DNA from: Isoetes taiwanensis
Lineage: Eukaryota > Streptophyta > Lycopodiopsida > Isoetales > Isoetaceae
Direction of reading: 5' to 3'
Assembly: GCA_021234155.1 (NCBI GenBank)
Contig: JAJEKV010000072.1
Span: forward strand, 861,918-925,917
Length of the DNA: 64,000 nucleotides
The position numbers and the translations under genes were made by a program. The notes beneath the pieces are model-generated. The model was not told the origin of the DNA and did no database searches. It was given only the letters and a program-made list of their open reading frames with translations. Below, piece after piece: positions 31,589 through 42,890 of this stretch. Each line of letters starts with the position of its first letter. Within the stretch, counting starts at the first letter, position 1.

Positions 31589-32166
31589 ACTTTTAATGCT
31601 ATGCCTTGTCGGAATGTAGTATCGTGGTCTGCAATGATTTCAGCATATGGTAAACATGGTCAACGTAGGAAAGCTGTTGGGCTACTGAATCAAATGGAAT
31701 GTGAAGGGCTTAAGCCCAACAGGATCACAATGATTACTGTCCTTAATGCGTTATCAACATCAGAGCTCTTGAATTCAGGTAAGCTTATCCATGCTTGCAT
31801 CATTAACAGTGTTGTTTCCTGGAATACAATGCTTGCAACTTATGTCACTGGGCTTTGGAGTGAAGGGATTGCATTATTTTATCTAATGAAGCATGAAAAT
31901 GTAGTTTATGACAAATACACGCTTGTTACAGTTTGTGGAGCATGCGAAGATCCAGCTTTTTTTGCTCATGGGAAACTTATCCATGCCTGTGTAAATAAAG
32001 AAGGACTAAATAAAGGACTGATGGTGTAGTTGGAAAAGCTATTATCAATATGTATGGCAAGTGTGGTAACGTAGAGCAAGCATACAGACTGTTCAATCAG
32101 GCTCCTCACAAGGATGCAAGCTTGTGGACCATCCCTGCAATTCTTGCATTATGCACTTGCAGATGA
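31589..32166 (+). pseudogene. PPR gene fragment
   Basis: From a GCATTGTAG acceptor: NAMPCRNVVSWSAMISAYGK, QMECEGLKPNRITMITVLNA, GKLIHACI, then SVVSWNTMLATYVTGLWSEG. After a frameshift near 32025 it continues with INMYGKCGNVEQAYRLFNQA. About one L-type repeat is deleted between IHACI and VVSWNTM. It has the PLS style of the intact gene at 13273 but is a different paralogue. Confidence 0.75.
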
Positions 32167-32417
32167 TTGGCGTCCACACCGTATATCCTTATTCTCCCAT
32201 CAATGTCCCACCTCACAAAAGGGATCTATGATGGTTGAACAGAGCCAGAACTTGAAACTGCCATTTTGGGAACATTTATAAGATAGTATTTGCACCATAA
32301 AGCTGCCACATGAATTATATGATGCAATTGATGAGCCACCGTTTGAAGATAAAACTAATGTAAGCAATTTATTTCCATCAATGGCATTCATAATATAATA
32401 AGGTTCAGGCTTCAGAT

Positions 32418-32450
32418 TAGTAGTTTACTTTAGGGCCCGAAGGGCCCAAA
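32418..32450 (-). mobile_element. Possible Helitron 3' end
   Basis: On the minus strand the perfect hairpin GGGCCCTTCGGGCCC is followed 12 bases later by CTAA (32421-32418) and then T, which fits a CTRR end and an A|T target. The 5' end was not found, and the element would extend to the right. Evidence is limited to this structure. Confidence 0.3.
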
Positions 32451-32871
32451 ATTTTTTTTAATATAACAATTAACACACAACTACCATTAACATTATTAAC
32501 ACAAACCATTGCATTTAACACATTTAAATTAAAATCCCCCTTAAACCCCCTTTGGTTTGGGTGCATATTCACACGGGGGATTACGTAGGGCAGCGAGAGC
32601 TCCAAAAATATATTTACAATACATGTATAAAATTAACACCATTAAGTACATTCTCTCAAACCTTATAGTATTTTGCAAACTTTGTTATACAGTATATAAA
32701 AACTTGTACATGCATACCCCACAAACGAGGATTGCTATGTACGGTCCAGATCTTGGAATAAAGGGCAAATTTGCCCATCCGACAGCTCTCGTTGCCCATA
32801 AGGCAATATCATAATAAGACATAATAAATAGATGCATCTGTCTTAAGTTTGTCCAAGGTCTCAATATACAA
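32451..32871. other. Non-coding stretch
   Basis: AT-rich with runs of C near 32537-32550. No gene was recognised. Confidence 0.3.
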
Positions 32872-33237
32872 TCAGCCTGTAAAAGTGACAGTTGAATGGT
32901 TGATGTTTCCCGTTCTCCAACCCTCTTTGGAGATTCTCACGATATTGCACTTTACGCATGCCATTGCAAAGAGTTTATACAAATCTGAACCCCTCACCTT
33001 GGACTTACATAGATCAGAAAATGCCTTCTTGTGTGTCTTATTCAATTCCTTGGTCAGTTGAAGAAGATCTACAACATTAAAATCATCAATCTTCTCCTTG
33101 TCAAGCGCAATCATGCATATAATCTTGTGTTTGAGAGGCTTCATTTTTTCCAATCTTCTAATCTGCTTTGACTTTGTATTGGTAGCAATGAAATGAGGTC
33201 GGTTAATCCTGATAAGGATCGATCTTATCATAAACAT
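32872..33237 (-). CDS. Unidentified small reading frame
   Basis: About 110 open codons on the minus strand contain KPLKHKIICMIALDKEKIDD, NVVDLLQLTKELNKTHKKAF and SDLYKLFAMACVKCNIVRIS. The lysine-rich helical composition looks coding, and the opposite strand does not. No motif or family was recognised; it may be a relic. Confidence 0.3.
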   Translation of the reverse strand: MFMIRSILIRINRPHFIATNTKSKQIRRLEKMKPLKHKIICMIALDKEKIDDFNVVDLLQLTKELNKTHKKAFSDLCKSKVRGSDLYKLFAMACVKCNIVRISKEGWRTGNINHSTVTFTG

Positions 33238-33414
33238 AAGGAGAAGTATGCAGATCGGCTATGCCTTCAGTGCATTCGGCTAACTTGAATATATAAAGAG
33301 GATGTTTGTGATGTGCGATGATCTAGGCGATCCCATATGAACAGTAATTGATGGGTATAAGTTCAATAATTGAATTTAAACTTGAATATTGCATAGCTAA
33401 ATTTTAATACATAG

Positions 33415-33740
33415 TTAAGGTTTTACAGTAATAACAACAGTTACCAGTGACCTTATACATGACAATAATAATAATATTACTAGTGACTTTACACATGATG
33501 TTATATGTGAAGTTATAGATGATGGAATATATGAAACAATAAATGATGCTATATATAAATTTATAGGTGACTCTACGAATGCTGATAATAGTGATATTAT
33601 ACTTTATAAGTGACATATCTATGATGTCACAGGTGGCACTAGGACTGGCACTATAAGTGACAAAGGTGTCGATTGTATATGTGACGTTCTCATTGCCACA
33701 TTAGTGTCTCCAGTATGTGTCACCCATAGCGTCATCTATT
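33415..33740. repeat. Degenerate GTGAC/ATA repeat tract
   Basis: Irregular repeats of TGAC or GTGA.(GT)TATA spaced 15-30 bp give the region a satellite-like texture. Units are too diverged to define a period. Confidence 0.4.
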
Positions 33741-34529
33741 GAAAACTTTGAGTTATAATTATAAGTCAAAACTTGACACAGTAAGTGACACTACTTGATC
33801 CTTTCTCTAAGGATAAAGTTTAAAATCTAAGGATCTAAAGTCACTTTTTAGATGTTACACATCTTGAAGAAGTTGTTGTACTAGTCATGAATTAAATTTG
33901 AATGTTGGTATACCTTTCTCGAAGCAACTAGTCATTCAAAGAACTCCAACATTTTTTTGAGGCATGCACAAGATTGACTACGTAAGAAAGTGTCATTTAA
34001 ATAGAATTGAAAAAATTTGTTAGTTTCACTAGATTGGGTCTTTTTATTAAAATATTTTTCTACATATTCATATTTATTTATAAAATTATTTATTTTATCA
34101 ATTCTCTACCATGAGTTTCTATCAGTTTTTAAATTTTATAATATATATATAGATTACGTAACATTATTGAAGTACTTAACATTTGGTTCCATCATCTTTC
34201 ATTTGCCCTTGAATTGCTTTTTCTGAAGTTGCACTGGAAGCGTGTGTTAGTTATATCAAGGTCATTTCAGGATCTCCCTGGAAATGTTTGATATATCTCG
34301 AGGCTTATTATTTGATAGTCATTCACTTTATATACAGACCATCGGCCTACCTGATCACCGATCAACCCCATCCAGGTAAGTATGGGTGCCTTCTTCAGCT
34401 TTTATTGTTTGCCTCCATAGTTTTCAACTGCATTTCCTTGCGGGATATTTCAATCTCATGATAATTTCTGCAGCAACACATGATGATCGAGAAACAGCAA
34501 TCTAGTTTTTTCTTATTAGACTGTCAGAT
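33741..34529. other. Non-coding stretch with candidate 5' UTR intron of the YR gene
   Basis: Mostly AT-rich. CCATCCAG|GTAAGT at 34375/34376 and TTCTGCAG at 34473 would bound a 98-bp intron just upstream of the YR start codon. Confidence 0.4.
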
Positions 34530-36286
34530 ATGGCAGACATGGCTGAATGTTCTGAAATGTCTTTTGCCCTTGTACCTGGAGTAGTTTGTGAGATGGAAAG
34601 TCCTGTTCTGGCAAACGAATGTCAGAGTATTCTTGCAGAGTATGCTATTGAGGATGATAATAGTGATGAAGAAGGACGAAAAGGAGAATTGGATTCCGTT
34701 AGATGAGGATTTGCTGTCTCAAGCACTAAATGGCGGTCTGAACCGTTCAGGAAGTGTAAATAGTTGGGCGAGGAGAAGATTTGATGAATGGAGGAATGAT
34801 TTCGGATTAGGGACCAATATTCCAGTGGAGAAATTAGACTTGAGGGAGCTTAATTGGATGTTAACAAGATTTATGCTTCAGGTATTTAATTTATTATGTC
34901 TTTTTTTTTTAATTTGCTTTTTTTTTTTTTGTTCATTTCTTTTATATTTGTTATGCTTTTGTTTTCAGGCGAAGAAGAAGAATGGAAAAGTATATCCTCC
35001 TGGAACCTGAATATTTTTCGTTTTTGTGTTTTTTCTATTTTCTTATTACTCTATTTAATACCTAAATTTTCTTGTGTTAGGTTGAATTCTCTGCTGAAAG
35101 ACATTGGCAAAATCGTACGAAGAGAAAGGCAACGCATACAAGGGGAAACTGGTATTAGGAATATTCCTTTTGATATTTTGACCGATCCAATATTGTCCCA
35201 GAGTCGAGAGGCACAAGGCTCCTGTGATTACTTTTGCTGTTGAAAAGGACATTCTTGATGATTTAGATCATCAAATCACACACCCTACAGGGTGTATTAA
35301 AAAGCTCATGTATTGCATATTGACTTGTTTTGGTATGCGGGGAGACAAAAAGTTACACAATCTAAAGGACTGTGATATGGCCTTGGAGGTTGATGATGTT
35401 GGGCAATTAGTGAAGTCGGGAGAGAGGCTAAGTAAGAACTTTAATCCTAGTGTTACTAAGTACAATGATGTGGACATACGAAAAGGATTTTGTCCTTACT
35501 TACAAGCAATATGTACGGCATCTACCTGCCAAAGAAAATGAGAAAGAGTCACGCCATTTCTTCTTGCAGCCTGCTCCTCGTTATAAAACTAATGTAAGTT
35601 ACTCTAGTTTCTGTTTTTTGAATTTTTAGTAATTCAATTTTTTGCTATTTGATTTCTATTATTTTGTTTTTGGTATTTCGTTTGTTATCTAATTTCCGTT
35701 ATCTAATCTAGGCATGGTATGCGTCACGCCTGTTGGAAAAAATTCGATTTCTAAATGGTTGAACACAATGGTTGCGATAGTGCATCCTAAGACTTGGATA
35801 TGTAATAAGTCTGGCAGGGTGCCTTTAGTTTCCCGTCTTTCGCCTGCGAGTGTGCCTTCTAATGTGGGCATGGCCATTACTGGTCATAAGAGTACTCCGG
35901 CTTATGAAATGTGAATCTTTCTAGTATTCTACTTCTTTTTGTCGTTACTTGTTCTTTATTTTCTTACTATTGTTTACAGGTATGATCGGACACGAGAATG
36001 CAAAATGAACGTGTGTATGGATCTGATTAGCCAGCCTATTAATGATGATGGAACTATGCGAGCGTACAAAGATGTGATATCTGGTATTTTCTTATGTTTA
36101 TTCATCTTTTTCACGTTTGTAATTTCTATAATAATGTAAATTATCTAAATTAGCTCTAATATATTGTTGTAATTTTTAGGTGAAGTTGCAAAGCATAATC
36201 TGGTAGGGAATACTTCTAGGAAACCTTTGCAGGAGTTTGATGTTCTTCGTGCCTCAGAATCTTGTGGAAATATCGACGTAGCAGTA
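34530..36286 (+). pseudogene. Crypton-type tyrosine recombinase gene, second copy (plus strand)
   Basis: Colinear with the minus-strand copy. ATG at 34530 opens an acidic N-terminus (MADMAECSEMSFALVPG, IEDDNSDEEG). The core-binding domain follows: SWARRRFDEWRNDFG, RELNWMLTRFMLQ, KKKNGKVYPPGT, LNSLLKDIGKIVRRE. The catalytic domain has the first Arg in FGMRGDKKL (35338-35340), VLTYKQYVRHLP, NSISKWLNTMV, NKSGR (Arg at 35816), ITGHKS (His at 35885) and, after an intron, the Tyr of YDRTRE near 35980. The His-to-Tyr spacing of nine fits the family. Introns at ~34880-34968, ~34997-35081, 35609-35709, 35912-35978 and ~36087-36179 mostly match the other copy. Frame changes near 34680, 35205 (with a ~20-residue loss), 35480 and 35735, and a non-GT donor near 34996, argue for decay. 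Several fall at A-runs and could be base-calling errors. Confidence 0.75.
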
Positions 36287-37224
36287 TAATAATATTTGAT
36301 TGAGTTGGAAACAATGCTATAATTTTGTTTGAATTCTGAGTTGCAAGCATTTGTTGTAAATGATGAACTTTGTTGCAAATTTTGGAGCTGTATAATTTTC
36401 TTATGTAAATGCAGTGATAATACAATGTCTTGAACAATAAATAGTGGAGCTGAAATTACATGTTAGTGGACCTGAAATTATATGTTAGTGGACCTGAAAT
36501 TATGTGTGTGAAAAGATAGACAAATTTACAGTAATTCCAGCCTAAAGTGGACTACTTAAACGTAACCATGAATTATCTCTCTCTCTCTCTCATTTTTTTT
36601 TTTCCGCAGGTAAGTAAAAGAGAGGAAGAGAGGGGAAAAAATAGAAAAAAAGAAGAAGGGCAAAAGGAAACACCAGAGCAAATGACATTGGCGATATGGC
36701 AAATACCAAATGATAATGCGATTGGAAAATAGCTCGGGGTCTTCAAGAGCTTGCCATAATCAAGGAAAGAAGCTAAGAAGAATATGAGTTTTCTTATCAT
36801 AGCTATCATCATAGTCAGTTCCGGCAACCATATCCTATTTTCCCATAACCATATCCATCGCCAAATTCACTTCTGATTTTCTTTCTTCCATGCTTAAACC
36901 CACACATAAGATCCCTAGGCAAAAGATTTTATCATCGCATTTGTTTTTCCCATTTATACGAAACAACAAAACAAAAATTATACAATCACACCCTCGAGGG
37001 ACCGCAAGGCAACCCCCATTGAGTAGCATGTAAAGTTTATCTAGGGTTCATTCTAATGTTTCTATCCCTCATTCTGCTATGTGTTTCTTTTCCAGAAATG
37101 TTATTAATTTTTTAAGTTACTTGCATTTCCATTTTTAGTTGCATTCATTTAAAATCAAAATTCAAGGCTAAAAAACTTTTGATGTTTCATTCCATTGCTG
37201 CAAGAAAATCCCCTATAGAAAATC
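36287..37224. other. Non-coding stretch
   Basis: It contains GGACCTGAAATTATATGTTA-type repeats at 36450-36505, a CT microsatellite with T-run at 36575-36605 and a purine-rich tract after it. No gene is seen. Confidence 0.4.
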
Positions 37225-37526
37225 TTGTCTGCATCGAACATGGATAGATGTCCCTGTTCCAAAAATATCTGTAGCTTCAGCATTCCCTATTTTCCCCTAT
37301 TTCTGATATATGCCAAGGTCGTGGCAAAAGGCTTTAGGCCTTTTTGGGCCATGTGGGCCTTTGGACCTTTGGGCTTTTGTCCAAAGGAGGTTTTGGTCCA
37401 AAGAGGGACCAAAGGGGCGTGCATGCTATGTAGTTCCTCGGGAAAGAGCTCAGGGGCAGCTGTGTCTTGGCTGAGGGCTTGTGGTTGGGTGATAAGATAG
37501 CGTGCCACGTCAAGAGTCTATTTTAG

Positions 37527-37538
37527 TGGTATCAGAGC
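37527..37538 (+). promoter_or_regulatory. Retrotransposon primer-binding site
   Basis: TGGTATCAGAGC is complementary to the 3' end of plant initiator tRNA-Met and lies 11 bp before the gag start codon (37550). This marks the 3' border of the 5' LTR at about 37525. Confidence 0.8.
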
Positions 37539-37549
37539 AACAAGTTTTG

Positions 37550-38682
37550 ATGGCCTGTTCTCCTGCCAATGTTAACTTTGAAGATGGGGAACTGAAGAAA
37601 AAACATTTTGAGTTAGAGTATGATAATTCGCTCATGGGAGAAAAACTTGCAGCTGCCGAGGCTCGAATTGCTGAGCTGCAGGAATTGGATTCTCTGCGAG
37701 CGCAGGTGGCACAATTGCAGCAAGCTGTAGGGCGTCCATGTAGTGGTATCAAAACAATGTCAAAATTGAATTTAAAACGTATTCCGCTGCCACTAGTGAT
37801 GCGGATGAGCTTTTCGCATGGCTATGGGATTTGAATTCATATTTTGTTAAAACTAAGGGTGATGAAGACACTCAATTATATTTTACTAAGCATCATCTAG
37901 ATGGGGCTGCAACGGACTGGTGGCTGGATATCCAGAAGAACCAGCCAGTCGATCAACCTATTGCTACCTTTGCGGAATTTGAAAAGAAAATTAAAAATCA
38001 TTTTTTGGGTCATAATTGGGAGCAAGATCTTGTCGTTGAATGCAACAAGTTGACCCAATAAAACATGGAAACTGTTCGAGCCTTCGCCGCGTGAGTTTTA
38101 AAGAAAGGACTTCAGCTTATTAAAAATGATATTGAGAAGTCTGACAAACTCATGGGTGGGGTTCATCGTTTGGTACGGGCAAAGCTCAATCTGCAAGTCG
38201 CCGATCTTTCTTTTGGCAAGTTCTGTAAGATGGCAAAGAAAGTAGAAGAGGAAGGTTTGGCCCTCACGGAATGCTCAACGTGGCCTCAAAGTATCTATGA
38301 AAGAGGCGAGTGGTTTTCAGGAGAAATCAATGGGATCTGCTCCAAAGTATGGGCCATTCAAACGGCCGCACACAGATGCTGTAGATAATGAACCTGTTGG
38401 GGCCAACGAGCCAAAGGAATCTTATCAGGCACGCAAGAAGCGGCTAATGCGGGAGAATAAGTGTTTTTTTTTTGTTATTCAACCGACCATAAGTTTTATG
38501 AATGTCATACTTATCTTGAGAAGAAGAAAGGGGAAAGAAAGAAAGCTACACCTATTCTTAAGTCTGGGACTAAGAAAGAGGACAAAAGTAAGAAAATCGG
38601 AGGAGATGGGAAAGAGAAGAAGGTGGCCATTGTCCCGGAGAAATCGGATATGGATTCCGTTGAGAATAGTAGTCTCTTATGA
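37550..38682 (+). pseudogene. gypsy gag (capsid and zinc knuckle)
   Basis: ATG at 37550 leads a coiled-coil start (EKLAAAEARIAELQELDSLR). After a frame change comes the capsid segment YFTKHHLDGAATDWWLDIQK and FAEFEKKIKNHFLG, typical of retrotransposon gag. A zinc knuckle at about 38460-38510 has Cys-Cys-His-Cys in order (C...C....H....C), with one extra residue from a long T-run. Internal stops at 38060 and 38090 are visible. Confidence 0.75.
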
Positions 38683-39197
38683 TTTTGGGCTACTACTCAA
38701 GATCAAAAAGTACATATCTTATTGGATCCGGGTAGGGAGAACTAAAATTAACTTCTATTCCTTTATCAAGTGATGTAGAATTGTCTTCTGCTTTCTTGAA
38801 TGTTGCCCCTCCGCCTTCTTCATTTATGGTCAAGGACGTTGAATTTCAATTGCAGGGATACGTCTATAACGTTCTTTCATGGTTTCTGACCTTGGAGATA
38901 TGGATATTATTCTAGGCATGCCATGGCATAGGGTATCAGTCCTCTTATATATTGGAAGGCGGGAATTGTTATGTTATCCTTGGAAGGGGGCAAAAAGACC
39001 TTCAAGTTTGTGAAGGATGATATTGTTTCCCCAATTCCAACAGTTTCTATTGTACAGTTTAAACGTTTGGCAATGAAAACTCATTTTGTGTATTTGGTGG
39101 TTTTGCATCCTAAGTCTGGTGTATCCCCATTAAATGAGCATCAAACTGTCTTTTTGCATTATTATGATGATGTCTTTTCAATGAAATTCCACAAACT

Positions 39198-40440
39198 TTG
39201 CCACCCCAACGTATGGAGGACCACATGATTGATCTTCTTCCTGGGAAAAAACCTCCTAATCAAACTCCTTATCAGAGAATGCATGGCCAACAAGTTGAGA
39301 TTAGGCGCCAACTTGATGAGTTACTTCAAGCTGAATTGATTCGCCATAGTTCTTCACATTTTGGTGCTCCTGTCTTGTTGGTTAAGAAAAAAGATAATTC
39401 CTGGCACATGTGTATAGATTATCGCGCTTTGAATAAGATAACCATAAAGAATCGATTTCCTATACCAAGGGCGGATGATTTGTTTGATCAACTCCAAGGT
39501 GCCACAGTTTTTAGCCATCTTGATCTTAAGTCAGGGTATTGGCAACTTAAGGTTGCATCTGAAGATGTTCATAAGACTGTGTTTTAGACAACCTTTGGAC
39601 ATTATGAGTTTTTAGTCATGCCATTTGGACTTACAAATGCTGCTTTTGCGAGGCTAATGGGGCGGATATTTGAAGATATGCATGGCGCTTATGTTGTCGT
39701 TTTCTTTGATGACATATTGGTTTTTAGTAAGTCCGAGGAAGATCATTACTTGCTTTTGCGGGAGGTTTTTCGTCGGTCAAAGGAGGAGTCTATTACTCTT
39801 AATCCTAAGAAAAGTATCCTTTTTCAATCAGAAATTGAATATTTGGGTCATATTGTTTGCATTGAGGGTCTTAAAGTTGATCCCAGTAAGGTACAAGCAA
39901 TTGTAGATTGGCAGTACCTACTTTCGGTTGTTGCATTGCGTTCCTTTGTGGGCTTATGCAGTTATTATAGGAAGTTTGTACAGAATTTTGCTCGTTTAAC
40001 TTCAGATTTATAAAGATGTTCCTTTCCAATGGAATCATAATCATCAGTTTGCTTTCCAAGTTTTAAGAAATGCCATGGTTAATCCTCCTGTTTTGCGTTT
40101 GCCACAATTTGGTCTCCCTTATTTGTTATGTATTGATGCAAGTGTTATGGCTTTGGGCACAGTTTTGATGCAGGATGGTCATCCTATTGCTTATGAAAAT
40201 CTGAAGTTTTCTGACACGAGTAGATATAGTGTTTATGATAAAGAATTTTTGGCTGTCATTCATGTTTTGAAAGTGTGGCGACACTATCTTTTAGGGTCGA
40301 CTATGCATATTTTGACTGATCACCAAAGGATTAGGCACATTGTTTCATAGAAAACATTCTCGAAAGGGCAATTGAAGTGGGTTAGAGTACAAAAGACCAA
40401 GATGCTCAATTTTTTTTCCATTGAATTTTGTTATCAGAGT
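39198..40440 (+). pseudogene. gypsy reverse transcriptase and RNase H
   Basis: RT motifs: [33 protein letters not shown], a TAG stop at 39585, then MPFGLTNAAFARLM, VVFFDDILVFS and LGHIV. RNase H: LLCIDASVMALG, SRYSVYDKEFLAVIHVLKVW, HILTDHQ. A frame change near 40010 separates the two domains. Integrase is absent. Confidence 0.85.
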
Positions 40441-40464
40441 ACATTGAGGTCCTTCGCCTAGTAG

Positions 40465-40755
40465 TTAGGAACACATGTGACAGCGCAGACCATTAGTTTG
40501 TTTTGATTGTCTTAATTTGCGCATTGCATTGTTTTCAATTTGTCGTATGCGTTCCCTAGTCACATTGTACATGTAACCCCTGTAACCCACTTCTTCAAGA
40601 GTCTTAGACCTGCCACCAGCCAGACCAAATCAATGCCGTATAATCTCCCGCTCCTGTGGTTTTAAAGTATGCAAAACCTTGTCCACATCTTCTTTTAGCC
40701 ACAATGCACTGGTAACTTTCTCAGTACATTCAGAAGTCTCATCTGCAAGTATCTC
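40465..40755 (-). pseudogene. Plastid RNA polymerase sigma factor, terminal exon (regions 3-4)
   Basis: Plant SIG proteins direct the bacterial-type plastid RNA polymerase to promoters. After an ACATTGCAG acceptor (40756) a single frame of 97 codons runs to TAA. It has [30 protein letters not shown] and [19 protein letters not shown], the region 4.1-4.2 helix-turn-helix that reads the -35 element. A TGA at 40632-40630 sits where a codon for Arg or Leu is expected. A 9-bp duplication (GGTTACAGG.GGTTACATG) adds three residues before VTRER. No upstream sigma exons are seen. It is an orphan exon, one substitution from being open. Confidence 0.8.
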
Positions 40756-41639
40756 CTGCAATGTTAAGGCTATCAGCATCTGTTTAATAGCAGTTGAATC
40801 AAGCAGAATACAAGCTTACCGTAAAGGTTGTAGTCTAGAAGCACATCACGTACAGTTCCATGAGGAAAAGAAGGGAGAAGCCATGTTAAAATCTGTAGGT
40901 CTACCAAGATGTGGTGTTAGGATTTATGAAAACAATATCACAAATTCAATCTTTCTTCAAGCACTATTCATTCAATGGCATATAACTTAAATCATCATTG
41001 CAACCACAAAATAATTTACTTAACTATATCATTGCTCAACTTTGCAATTAGCCAGCATTCAAAAAACCATGGTCATATTTATATTTTCAAACCATTACCA
41101 AAGGTGAAGTTCACTTTCAATCTCGATCACAATGGCTCAACCCGAAGCCTCTGTGCAAATTATTCATCTTAGGTTTTTCTTATTCGATCAGTCCCGGCCT
41201 CTTTGCCGGACCGATCTCCCTTGCTAAGCAGAATGTCGAGGTCTGATTAGACCGACATTTTCAAACAGGCATTCGATCCATTCAATTGGACCGACTAGTT
41301 TTACTGGGTCAACCTGCTATTTACATATAATTTACAATGGTTTCGTTTCATTATAATTTTAGGTCATAACAATGAAACCTTAGGCTACAATAAATTATTT
41401 ACATGCCACTAGTATATCACTAGTGCATAAGTCGAAATACCATTGTCCTTATGAAGTTCTTCCCAGCTCTTCAGTTTGTCTAAACTCAAATTCAGATAAT
41501 TATCTTCACTGTCCAAGCCATTATTTACTGCCAACACTGGTTTGTCTAGACCATTTTCCTTATGATATTTCTTCTCAAGCACAAGTCTGTAAGTCCTTAA
41601 ATGCATCAACATGAACATTAAGATTATGATATGAACAAT
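40756..41639. other. Non-coding stretch
   Basis: No exon of the sigma gene upstream could be supported. A GC-richer segment at 41190-41300 contains GGCC..TTTGCCGG and repeated GACCGA phrases of unknown nature. Confidence 0.35.
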
Positions 41640-42890
41640 GTGCTGATCAATATTTCTAACATGTGGAACATAATGACAAAGAAGAGGACGAGGTATTGCA
41701 AGAGGAAGGTTTGCGCTCCTCAACGCAAGCACAAGAGGAAAAGCGTGAGCTACAACTGCAGAAGGAAGCTTTGTGCTCTCCAAAGCAAGCACAAGAGGAA
41801 GAGCACAAAAATACAGGTGAAAATCTTTTCCATGCTCATAGGAGAAATGCAATTCCTTTTCAAGCTCATGAGTCTACAGCTTATTGTGAGGTTAAAAAAA
41901 TGTTAGATGATTTTCAGCTTGATGAATATGGTTCATACTTCAGCCTTGATTAAGGTGAAGCATGATGTACCACTTCGAACACATGTTCGATGTTTCGACT
42001 AATTGTTTTTTGTATTCATAAAAATATGATGATGGCTAAAGGATTAAAGAGACGTTACAAATTTCCAAACTCTAGTATATCCAAATGTTCATAAACTCTA
42101 TCATGCCTGAATAAGTTTTGTAAATATCTTGCCATTGGAAAGGCAAGAATGTGACAGTTTTTTTGTGATATAGTTCTTTTGTATCCAACACAATCTAATC
42201 ATACATTGTTATTTTCATGCCCCTTAGAATTAGTTCTTGCATCATGAACTAATTAATTCTTAATTTATTAATATATATTGAAGTTGTACAAGCAACACCA
42301 TCATTTCAAGAGACATCGAGGAATCTTATTCTTCTTGATATAAATGGGGTTCTATTAAAATGTGCTCATATGAAAGATAATAGACATGAAATCATAGTCA
42401 GACTACCTTGCTTTTAACGAACATTTTTAAGAGTTTGCAGAGGTTGCAATTTGGACAACAATGTCAGAGATAAGATTATTGACTTGTTTGAAGAAGATTG
42501 TGCCCAATGATAAAGTTTTCAAATCCTTATGGTATCAAAGGAAATGTACAAAATTAGAGTATGATTATCTTTCATAAGAGGTTGTTTTTTATCAAAGATC
42601 TTAACAAGGTATGGAGACATATCCAGAGTATAATGTGCATAACATTATCATGATTGATGATGATCACAGAAAATCATTTTAGAATCTAAAAAATGTTGTC
42701 TTGCATCCTTTCAATATGCAAGGAGTAAGGAAGATAATTTTTTGTTAGGAGTGGCTTATTTACGAGAAGCATGTAATAGTGGAAGCATCCAAAAAACTTT
42801 AAAAGAAAGTTTTTCCATGAAAGATGGGAAGAAGATTCTGATGATGTTCGAAGATCTTTATATTATGCTCAAGAGTATTAGGCACCCATA
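41640..42890 (+). pseudogene. FCP1/NLI-interacting-factor-type phosphatase-like relic
   Basis: A HAD-fold FCP1-homology domain can be read in pieces: NLILLDINGVLLKCAHM (from 42310; TAA at 42415), FAEVAIWTTMSEIRLLTCLK and NDKVFKSLWYQRKCTK (42431-42575), then YNVHNIIMIDDDHRKSF (near 42626). The catalytic DxD is DIN here, as in a plant subgroup with D-x-N. The upstream frame 41663-41953 encodes an acidic/glutamine-rich repeat (EEGLRSSTQAQEEKRELQLQ, with a second ALCSPKQAQEEE copy) that may be its N-terminal region. There are at least three stops or frame changes. Confidence 0.65.

Larger units (their letters stand above)
37225..40440 (+). mobile_element. Ty3/gypsy LTR retrotransposon, decayed and 3'-truncated
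   Basis: Order is LTR-like leader, primer-binding site, gag, zinc knuckle, decayed protease, reverse transcriptase, RNase H. The RT-before-integrase order defines Ty3/gypsy. Integrase and a 3' LTR are missing; the element stops about 25 bp before a sigma-factor relic. Stops and frameshifts occur throughout. The 5' LTR start was not determined, so the left limit is approximate. Confidence 0.75.

Noticed and set aside
41190-41300. Helitron 3' end at GACCGACTAG|T
   Set aside because: CTAG-T is present, but only a weak 4-5 bp stem precedes it at the right distance.
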